Source: CAYJBP01 sp964368605
GTDB taxonomy: Bacteria > Bacillota > Dehalobacteriia > UBA4068
Direction: 5' to 3'
NCBI GenBank assembly: GCA_964368605.1
Contig: CAYJBP010000037.1
Location: 1-19,702, forward strand
DNA length: 19,702 nucleotides
Shown: one piece after another, positions 14,079 through 19,702 of the stretch
Numbering within the stretch: the stretch's first letter is position 1
Layout: each line of letters starts with the position of its first letter
Position numbers and translations under genes: made by a program
Notes under the pieces: generated by a model
Database searches by the model: none
The model's input: only the letters and a program-made list of their open reading frames with translations
What the model was told of the DNA's origin: nothing

Positions 14079-15184
14079 TTCAAATCGAAATTTTAGTAGT
14101 TGGCGGAGGGCCGGCCGGCCTATGTGCCGCCAGGGCTGCCTCTTCTTTGGGTGCTAAAGTGCTTATTTGCGAGCGCGATGATGTGCCCGGTGGCCAATTG
14201 GTTAAACAAACCCATAAATTCTTTGGCTCGGAAAAACAATATGCCGGCGACCGTGGTATTCAAATCGGCAATATGCTTTTAGAAGAAGCCCTCAATGATC
14301 CCAATATCGAAGTGTGGACCGATAGCACCGTTTTGGGCATTTATGAAGACGGTATCGTTACCGTAGACCATGAAGATAAACATGTTAAAATTAAGCCTAA
14401 GCGCATCATCGTAGCCAGTGGTGCAGCCGAAAAATTCCTCTCCTTCCCCGGCAATGATTTGCCCGGCGTTTATGGAGCAGGTGCTGTGCAAACCTTGATG
14501 AATGTAGCAGGCGTTAAGCCTGCCGAGCGGGTTTTGATGGTTGGTGCCGGTAATATCGGCCTAATCGTGTCCTATCAGTTGCAGCAGGCCGGTGTGGAAG
14601 TGGCCGCTGTTATCGAAGGCTCGCCCAAAATCGGCGGCTATTTAGTGCATGCCTCCAAAATTCAAAGGGGCGGTATTCCTGTTAAAACCGGTTATACCAT
14701 CCTCGAGGCCTATGGTAAAGAGCAAGTAGAAGGCGCTAAAATTTGCAAAATCGATGCCAGTTGGCAACCAATTGCCGGCACCGAGGAAAATATCGCTTGC
14801 GATACCATTTGCTTAGCCGTTGGCCTTACACCTTTAACCGAGCTTTGCTGGCAAGCAGGCTGCGAAATGGCCTTTATCCGTGAATTATCCGGCCATGTGC
14901 CGCTGGTAAATCATCGCTTGCAAACCACCGTCGAGCATATTTATGCCGCCGGCGATGTTAGCGGCATCGAAGAAGCCTCGTCGGCCATGGTAGAAGGCCG
15001 TTTGGCCGGCTATGCCGTAGCCGAAGATTTAGGCTATCAGGTAGAAAAAGCCCAAGAATTGCAAAAAGCTGCCATGACCGAATTAGACGAATTACGCTCG
15101 GGCCCGATGGGCGAGCATATTCGCCGTGGCTTGGCCAAAGTTGATGCTAAAATTGAAGGCGAAGGAGGTAAATGCTCATGCTAA
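14075..15184 (+). CDS. FAD/NAD(P)-binding oxidoreductase, alpha-subunit core (HcnB/SoxA-type)
   Basis: The 369-residue product has two Rossmann folds: FAD-binding GGGPAG (10-15) and a second GAGNIG (157-162) for a pyridine nucleotide or a second flavin-like ligand, with the C-terminal FAD motif IYAAGDVSGIEEASSAMVEG (289-308). It resembles the middle part of SoxA, HcnB and the alpha subunit of archaeal proline dehydrogenase 1, but lacks the N-terminal [2Fe-2S] and the C-terminal BFD domains; both are separate genes here (13770 and 15671). It ends GGKCSC. No redox-active CxxC disulfide like that of thioredoxin reductase is seen. It probably links the complex to NAD(P) and overlaps both neighbours by a few bases. 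Confidence 0.9.
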   Translation: MIQIEILVVGGGPAGLCAARAASSLGAKVLICERDDVPGGQLVKQTHKFFGSEKQYAGDRGIQIGNMLLEEALNDPNIEVWTDSTVLGIYEDGIVTVDHEDKHVKIKPKRIIVASGAAEKFLSFPGNDLPGVYGAGAVQTLMNVAGVKPAERVLMVGAGNIGLIVSYQLQQAGVEVAAVIEGSPKIGGYLVHASKIQRGGIPVKTGYTILEAYGKEQVEGAKICKIDASWQPIAGTEENIACDTICLAVGLTPLTELCWQAGCEMAFIRELSGHVPLVNHRLQTTVEHIYAAGDVSGIEEASSAMVEGRLAGYAVAEDLGYQVEKAQELQKAAMTELDELRSGPMGEHIRRGLAKVDAKIEGEGGKCSC

Positions 15185-15681
15185 TTAATGATGGTATCCC
15201 CACTAAGGACGATTTGGCGCAAGTTTATCCGCCTCAGGCTCGCCTAGAGCAAGGCCCGGTTGCTATTGTGGAATGCTTTCAGCAAATTCCCTGCAATCCT
15301 TGCATCAAGGCTTGTCCGCAAAAGGCTATTAATATGGCCAATGATATCAATGATTTGCCTAAAGTAGATTTTGATAAATGTAATGGCTGCAGCATTTGCG
15401 TATCACGCTGCCCCGGCCTTGCCATCTTTGTAGTTGATATGAATTATAGTGATGATATGGCCTTGGTAAAAATTCCTTTTGAATATGTTCCCCTGCCGCA
15501 AAAAGGCCAGTTTGCCACCGCCGTTAACCGTGCCGGTGAGGAAATGGGCAGCTTTGAAGTAGTTAAAGTTACATCCGGCGGCAAAAAGAATATGACTTAT
15601 GTAATCTCTTTGGCTGTGCCTAAAGATATGGCCATGGAAATACGCAATATTAAGGTAGGAGGGTATACAGATGGACGATAG
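15178..15681 (+). CDS. Two-[4Fe-4S] ferredoxin-like subunit
   Basis: The 167-residue product has two cysteine clusters: C33 plus CNPCIKACP (C39, C42, C46) and CNGCSICVSRCPG (C68, C71, C74, C78). The first cluster has an odd spacing, its extra cysteine being six before C39. The C-terminal 85 residues (FEYVPLPQKGQFATAVNRAG...) are not ferredoxin-like. Equivalent genes occur as the gamma subunit of archaeal proline dehydrogenase 1 and beside Hcn-like dehydrogenases. An ATG at 15172 is only three bases from AGGAGG, so the ATG at 15178, nine bases away, is preferred; either start overlaps the preceding stop. It likely passes electrons between the flavin subunits and onward. Confidence 0.87.
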   Translation: MLINDGIPTKDDLAQVYPPQARLEQGPVAIVECFQQIPCNPCIKACPQKAINMANDINDLPKVDFDKCNGCSICVSRCPGLAIFVVDMNYSDDMALVKIPFEYVPLPQKGQFATAVNRAGEEMGSFEVVKVTSGGKKNMTYVISLAVPKDMAMEIRNIKVGGYTDGR

Positions 15682-15964
15682 AAATTTAAATACCCTGGTT
15701 TGTCGCTGCGAAGATATTACCAGAGCCTGGATTTTAAAATGTATTGAAGATGGCTATGAAACCTTAGACGAAATCAAAAGAGTAACCCGTGCCGGCATGG
15801 GCCCTTGCCAAGGCCGTACCTGCCGTAACTTGATTGCTCAAGAATTATCGCGCATTTATGGTGTGCCGATGGAAGAAGTTTTACAAACTACCTTCCGCCC
15901 GCCGGTTAAGCCGGTATCCTTAGGCGCTTTAGCCGATGCCGCCCAAGAAAAGGAGGCCGAATAA
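15671..15964 (+). CDS. BFD-type [2Fe-2S] protein, split alpha-subunit C-terminal module
   Basis: The 97-residue product begins with a bacterioferritin-associated-ferredoxin-type domain: CRCED (C11, C13) and GPCQGRTC (C46, C51), four ligands for one [2Fe-2S] cluster. The last 30 residues are a Pro/Ala-rich tail (FRPPVKPVSLGALADA) of the kind found at the end of this domain in SoxA and proline-dehydrogenase subunits. AGGAGG is eight bases before the ATG; the gene overlaps the previous one by 11 bases and its stop overlaps the next start by one. It is the delta-type subunit of the dehydrogenase complex. Confidence 0.9.
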   Translation: MDDRNLNTLVCRCEDITRAWILKCIEDGYETLDEIKRVTRAGMGPCQGRTCRNLIAQELSRIYGVPMEEVLQTTFRPPVKPVSLGALADAAQEKEAE

Positions 15965-17112
15965 TGAAAAAGGTTTATGATGCAATTATTATCGGGGGCG
16001 GCATAGTAGGCTGCTCTACCGCCTTCGAATTGGCCAAAAGGGGCATGAATAATGTATTGGTTATCGAGCAACAATATTTAACAAGCGGCGCTACCGGCCG
16101 CTGTGGTGCCGGTATTCGTCAGCAATGGGGTTCGGTGCTTAATGCAACCCTATCCGTAGAAAGTACCCATATCTTCGAAAACTTAGAAGAATATACCGGT
16201 TATAGCGGTTCTTGCGGCTTAAATCAAGGCGGCTATTTATTGGTAGCTTATACCGAAAAAGAATGGGAGCAATTCCAAAAAAACCTGGAAGTACAACATT
16301 CTTTGGGTATTCCTTCTTATCCTGTGGATTTAGAGGGTGCTAAAAAAATTGTGCCCCATCTTAATACCGAGGGTATGTTTGGTGCTTGCTTTGGCCCTAA
16401 AGACGGCCATGCCGACCCCTTCCACTGCACCTTTGCCTATGCTAAGGGCGCACAAAGAATGGGTGTGGATATCGAAACCTATACCACCGTTACCGGCCTA
16501 AGCGCAGAAGGTGGCAAAATTAAAACCGTTCATACCACCAAGGGCGATGTAGAGGCACCTATTGTGATAAACTGCACCGGTTATAATGCTTCTAAGCTAA
16601 CCAATATGCTGGGCGAAGATTTACCGGTTTATCCGGAGCGCCATCAAATTTTGATTACCGAGCCGGTAGAGCATTTTATGGATCCGATGGTTATGAGCTT
16701 TCATCGTCACTTTTATGTACAGCAAACCCCGCATGGTAGCGTAATTATGGGCTTTGGCGATCCTGCCGAGCCGCAAAGTTATAATATCAATGCTTCTTGG
16801 CAATTCTTGGAGCAAATGGCCGAAACCGTTACCCAAACATTGCCAATTTTGCGCAATTGCCGTGTAGTACGCCAATGGGCTGGCCTATACGATATGAGCC
16901 CCGACCGCAACCCGGTTATCCACGAGGCCAAAACCGCCGAGGGCTTTATCTCGGTTGCCGGTTTTTCCGGCCATGGCTTTATGGTAGCGCCAAGAACAGC
17001 CATCTTGCTAGCCAATCACTTAACTAATCAAAAAGATGATTTGGATATCAAGCGTTTTTCGGCCGACCGTTATGAAAGCGGCGAATTATTATTAGAGCCT
17101 TCTGTTGTATAA
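15964..17112 (+). CDS. DAO-family FAD-dependent dehydrogenase, catalytic beta subunit
   Basis: The 382-residue product is a D-amino-acid-oxidase-fold flavoprotein: FAD motif GGGIVG (11-16), then TSGATGRCGAGIRQQWG (40-56) like the sarcosine oxidase beta / proline dehydrogenase beta group, and a C-terminal VAGFSGHGFMVAP with the usual substrate-side GHG. In relatives it oxidises a secondary amine or amino acid (sarcosine, proline, hydroxyproline, glycine in HcnC, D-amino acids), giving an imine that hydrolyses. It has no GcvT-type folate partner here, so any one-carbon product would be released free. AAGGAGG precedes the ATG. This is the substrate-binding subunit; which amine it takes cannot be decided by motif reading. 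Confidence 0.88.
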   Translation: MKKVYDAIIIGGGIVGCSTAFELAKRGMNNVLVIEQQYLTSGATGRCGAGIRQQWGSVLNATLSVESTHIFENLEEYTGYSGSCGLNQGGYLLVAYTEKEWEQFQKNLEVQHSLGIPSYPVDLEGAKKIVPHLNTEGMFGACFGPKDGHADPFHCTFAYAKGAQRMGVDIETYTTVTGLSAEGGKIKTVHTTKGDVEAPIVINCTGYNASKLTNMLGEDLPVYPERHQILITEPVEHFMDPMVMSFHRHFYVQQTPHGSVIMGFGDPAEPQSYNINASWQFLEQMAETVTQTLPILRNCRVVRQWAGLYDMSPDRNPVIHEAKTAEGFISVAGFSGHGFMVAPRTAILLANHLTNQKDDLDIKRFSADRYESGELLLEPSVV

Positions 17113-17140
17113 TATTTAATTTTTATAAGGGGGAGAACTT

Positions 17141-17524
17141 ATGAAAAGAATGAAGGTAGATGCTGCCCTTTGTACCGGCTGCGGCACTTGCGAAAATGTG
17201 TGTTCTAAAGCCTATTATAAAGAGGAAGATCGCCTAAAAAGCGCTATTAGGGTAGAGCCTGATGGCGATGGCTATAAGATTGCCGTTTGCGATCAATGTG
17301 GCGTTTGTAAGGAAATGTGCTCGCCAATGGCCTTAACTCAATTAAAAACCGGAATTATTCGCTTGGATAAAAAGCGTTGTGTGGGTTGTTTAATTTGTGT
17401 AGGCGAATGTTTGCGTGATTATATGTTTTATAATCATGATTTACCCACACCGTTTAAATGTGTAGCTTGCGGTTTATGTGTAAAGCAATGCCCAAGTGGC
17501 GCTTTAGCCATTGTTGAGGAATAG
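17141..17524 (+). CDS. Four-cluster [4Fe-4S] ferredoxin, AOR electron-transfer subunit
   Basis: The 127-residue product has four complete CxxCxxCxxxC quartets: C11/14/17/21, C50/53/56/60, C80/83/86/90 and C107/110/113/117. The 16 cysteines could hold four [4Fe-4S] clusters in a chain, like AorB of the Aromatoleum aldehyde oxidoreductase or HycB/YdhY-type subunits. It lies 28 bases after the dehydrogenase gene behind AAGGGGGAGA and ten bases before the AOR-family gene, so it is the likely direct partner of that enzyme and may pass its electrons on to the flavin subunits upstream. Length and cluster count are typical of the group. Confidence 0.92.
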   Translation: MKRMKVDAALCTGCGTCENVCSKAYYKEEDRLKSAIRVEPDGDGYKIAVCDQCGVCKEMCSPMALTQLKTGIIRLDKKRCVGCLICVGECLRDYMFYNHDLPTPFKCVACGLCVKQCPSGALAIVEE

Positions 17525-17534
17525 GAGGGATTAA

Positions 17535-19702
17535 ATGCCAGATTGCGTAAAAAACGATTATCGGCATCATATCGGTAGTCGTGAGGAAATTATGGCCATG
17601 AAGGCCAAGCATAAAATTTTGGCCACTTATAAGTATCAGCCCACCACCATCGAGCGCGGTTATAATAATCGCAGCCTTTATATTAGCGTAGGTGGCGAAT
17701 TTGATACTTCTGCCCAAGACCCTTTAATCGGCAAAGCCGAGGGGCCAAATGGCGTGGTAATCGGCGAAAAGGCCGTTACCGAGGATATGAAAAACAGCTT
17801 TACCGGCGGCAAGGGTTTCGACCTTTATCATTTATGGAAGGCCGTAACCGCCGATATGCCTTGGCATGATCCGGCTAATGATATTGTAATGTCGCCCGGG
17901 CCTTTAGCCGGTATTACCCAGTATCCGGGGGCAGGTAAAACCTTGGTTTGCACCATATCGCCGGTAACCGATATTCCCATCGATTCTAATGTGGGCGGCT
18001 ATTTTGGCCCATTCTTAAAATTTGCCGGCTTTGATATTTTAGAATTGCAAGGCAAGGCCGAAGAAGAATTAATCATCTTTATCGATGCCAATAATCATAC
18101 CATCACCGTAGAAACCGCCCCCGATGAGGAGTTTGATAGCCATATCTTGGGCGAGCAATTGCATGAGATGTACTCTTTAGACGAAAAGGATAAAGAAAAT
18201 ATCTCGGTTATTGCCAGCGGCAGAGCGGCCGAGCATTCTTATATTGGTATTTTAAACTTTACCTTTTGGGATAAGCGCCGCAATTGCATCCGCCTAAAGC
18301 AGGCCGGGCGTGGCGGTATTGGTACGGTTTTCCGCAATAAGCGAATTAAAGCCGTTGTTGTGCGTTATGCCGGGGTTCATGGCGATTTAAATAATCCTGC
18401 CAAAAAGCATTTGCTTAATGAAGCCGGTATTCGCCTCCATAAGGAAATGGCTCATTTTGATACCAAGCAAAATAATATGCGTAAAATCGGTACGGCCAAT
18501 ATTATCGAAGTTATGGATAAATACGATTTATTACCTACCCATAATTATCAATATGGTGCTCATCCGGAAACTCCTAAGATTGCATCTAAGGTATTTATCG
18601 AAAAATATATTACCCAAAATGTACCCGATGGCTGCTGGTATGGCTGCTCGATGAGCTGCGCTAAAGCCGCCGATAATTTTGAATTACGCACCGGTGCTTA
18701 TAAAGGCAGCAAGGTTTGCGTAGATGGCCCCGAGTACGAAAATGCCGCCGGTTTGGGCGCTAATGTTGGTGTTTTTGATCCGCATTGGATTTTGGAAGCC
18801 AATTTTTATTGCGATACCTATGGCGTAGACACCATCTCGATGGCCACGATGACCGCTTTTGCCATGGAATGTTATCAAAGAGGCCTTTATAATTTAGATG
18901 ATACCGAAGGCATGGATATGCGTTGGGGTAATGGCTTTAGTCTAAACGAGCTAATGCATCAAATGGTGGCAGGCGATGGCTTTGGGGTAATCGTGGGTAA
19001 GGGTGCGCGTCAGCAAAAGCGTATTTTTGCCGAGCGTTTTGGTAAAGTTGCCCCCGAGTACGAGCATATGTTAGAAGGCAAAGCCTGGCAAACCATAGCC
19101 GAGCCTACTATCGAAAAGCCTGTTTCTACCTATGTAATTAATCCCGGCATCGAGGATGCCGAATATATTAAGGAAATGAATTATGATGATCGTAAAACCT
19201 TGGACGAAATTCATGGTACTATCTATGAAAACAAGGGTGCAAATCATGATTCGGCCTTTATCGCCCATCCTAAACGTTGGGAAAAAATTGCCGGCATCCC
19301 TACAATCAGCCGTGAGGAGATTGCAGCTTGGCCGCCCGGCAAGCCTTATTATAGCGAAGACCCGATTTGCCCTTATACCAATGGTCGCCCCTGGGTTAAG
19401 ATGACCGATGAACAAGTGGCTTTAATGGACGATTTTTGCATGATTAATAAGGGCTTGGAATATTCCGAGTATTTGATGAAGGAATCTTTAGCCCAGCAAG
19501 GCGGTTATGCCTTATGCAATAAAGGGCCGCAGCATGACGAGGCTTGGTTAATCTTTATCGACATGGTTAATAATCAAATCCCCAGCTTTGAAGAAAAAGC
19601 CGAGGCCTTGCATTATTTCCCGATGTTTAGAACCTGGTTTGGTTTATTGGGCTTATGCAAACTTCCCTGGAATGATATTACTCCACCCGATAATAAATAC
19701 GA
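17535..19702 (+). CDS. Aldehyde:ferredoxin oxidoreductase (AOR) family protein, 3' end outside window
   Basis: The frame from ATG 17535 (GGAGGGATTAA upstream) is open for 722 codons to the window edge. The first 230 residues match the AOR N-terminal domain (GGKGFDLYHLWKAV, then DIVMSPGPLAGITQYPGAGK), which binds the bis-pyranopterin tungsten or molybdenum cofactor. The cluster motif is CWYGCSMSC: C367, C371, C375, with C708 (LGLCKLPW) as probable fourth ligand. The classical spacing is CxxCxxxC; here it is CxxxCxxxC. At more than 722 residues it is much longer than Pyrococcus AOR (605), with about 130 more residues between third and fourth ligand. A GRGGIGTVFRNKRIKAVVV stretch near 250-270 also fits the family. 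Members oxidise aldehydes to acids or do related low-potential chemistry; the substrate is unknown. Confidence 0.9.
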   Translation, partial: MPDCVKNDYRHHIGSREEIMAMKAKHKILATYKYQPTTIERGYNNRSLYISVGGEFDTSAQDPLIGKAEGPNGVVIGEKAVTEDMKNSFTGGKGFDLYHLWKAVTADMPWHDPANDIVMSPGPLAGITQYPGAGKTLVCTISPVTDIPIDSNVGGYFGPFLKFAGFDILELQGKAEEELIIFIDANNHTITVETAPDEEFDSHILGEQLHEMYSLDEKDKENISVIASGRAAEHSYIGILNFTFWDKRRNCIRLKQAGRGGIGTVFRNKRIKAVVVRYAGVHGDLNNPAKKHLLNEAGIRLHKEMAHFDTKQNNMRKIGTANIIEVMDKYDLLPTHNYQYGAHPETPKIASKVFIEKYITQNVPDGCWYGCSMSCAKAADNFELRTGAYKGSKVCVDGPEYENAAGLGANVGVFDPHWILEANFYCDTYGVDTISMATMTAFAMECYQRGLYNLDDTEGMDMRWGNGFSLNELMHQMVAGDGFGVIVGKGARQQKRIFAERFGKVAPEYEHMLEGKAWQTIAEPTIEKPVSTYVINPGIEDAEYIKEMNYDDRKTLDEIHGTIYENKGANHDSAFIAHPKRWEKIAGIPTISREEIAAWPPGKPYYSEDPICPYTNGRPWVKMTDEQVALMDDFCMINKGLEYSEYLMKESLAQQGGYALCNKGPQHDEAWLIFIDMVNNQIPSFEEKAEALHYFPMFRTWFGLLGLCKLPWNDITPPDNKY

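Noticed and set aside
18418..19415. Shorter frames on both strands within 18418-19415
   Set aside because: All are shadows of the AOR-family reading frame, which is open from 17535 to the window edge.

Overview
The window looks like a low-GC, Gram-positive anaerobe, most likely a spore-forming member of the Clostridia. The grounds are strong AGGAGG ribosome sites before nearly every gene, a sleB-ypeB spore-germination pair, an nfeD-floA membrane operon of the Firmicutes type, and a large iron-sulfur/tungsten-type oxidoreductase operon typical of strict anaerobes. The run of exactly 100 Ns (6914-7013) shows the source is a scaffolded draft assembly, perhaps a metagenome bin. Intergenic DNA is very AT-rich, while the genes use many GGC, GCC and ATC codons.

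Layout. 1-208 (minus) is the start of a secreted Gly/Ser/Asp-repeat protein, cut by the window edge, behind a promoter whose -35 zone is a perfect tandem 11-bp repeat. 209-1030 has no gene but holds strong hairpins and one copy of a dispersed repeat. 1031-1299 (minus) is a His-Gln-Lys tRNA cluster with its own promoter and terminators. 1764-2081 encodes a small protein resembling only the DNA-binding end of a serine resolvase. 2408-5881 (minus) is an operon nfeD - floA - proline-rich membrane protein - ridA. 6154-7060 (minus) is an envelope protein interrupted by the assembly gap. It is divergent from an arylsulfotransferase-like protein (7183-9027) and a lipoprotein (9036-9602), and the two predicted promoters share one -10 element. 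rpsT (minus, 9691-9954) is divergent from sleB-ypeB (10141-12353). A repeat-bearing spacer then leads to a lone Sfp-type phosphopantetheinyl transferase (12942-13622).

The most interesting part is 13770-19702, seven closely packed plus-strand genes behind a good promoter and running off the right edge. They encode a small [2Fe-2S] protein, an FAD/NAD oxidoreductase, a two-cluster ferredoxin, a BFD-type [2Fe-2S] protein, a DAO-family FAD dehydrogenase, a four-cluster ferredoxin, and a long aldehyde:ferredoxin-oxidoreductase (AOR) family protein. The first five are the parts of a multi-subunit amine or imino-acid dehydrogenase (sarcosine oxidase / archaeal proline dehydrogenase / HcnABC type) with the alpha subunit split into separate genes. 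The last two form an AOR-type module. My inference is a coupled pathway: the dehydrogenase oxidises an amino or imino acid to a product that yields an aldehyde, the AOR-type enzyme oxidises the aldehyde, and the electrons pass through the encoded iron-sulfur proteins to NAD(P) or ferredoxin. The substrate cannot be read from the sequence.
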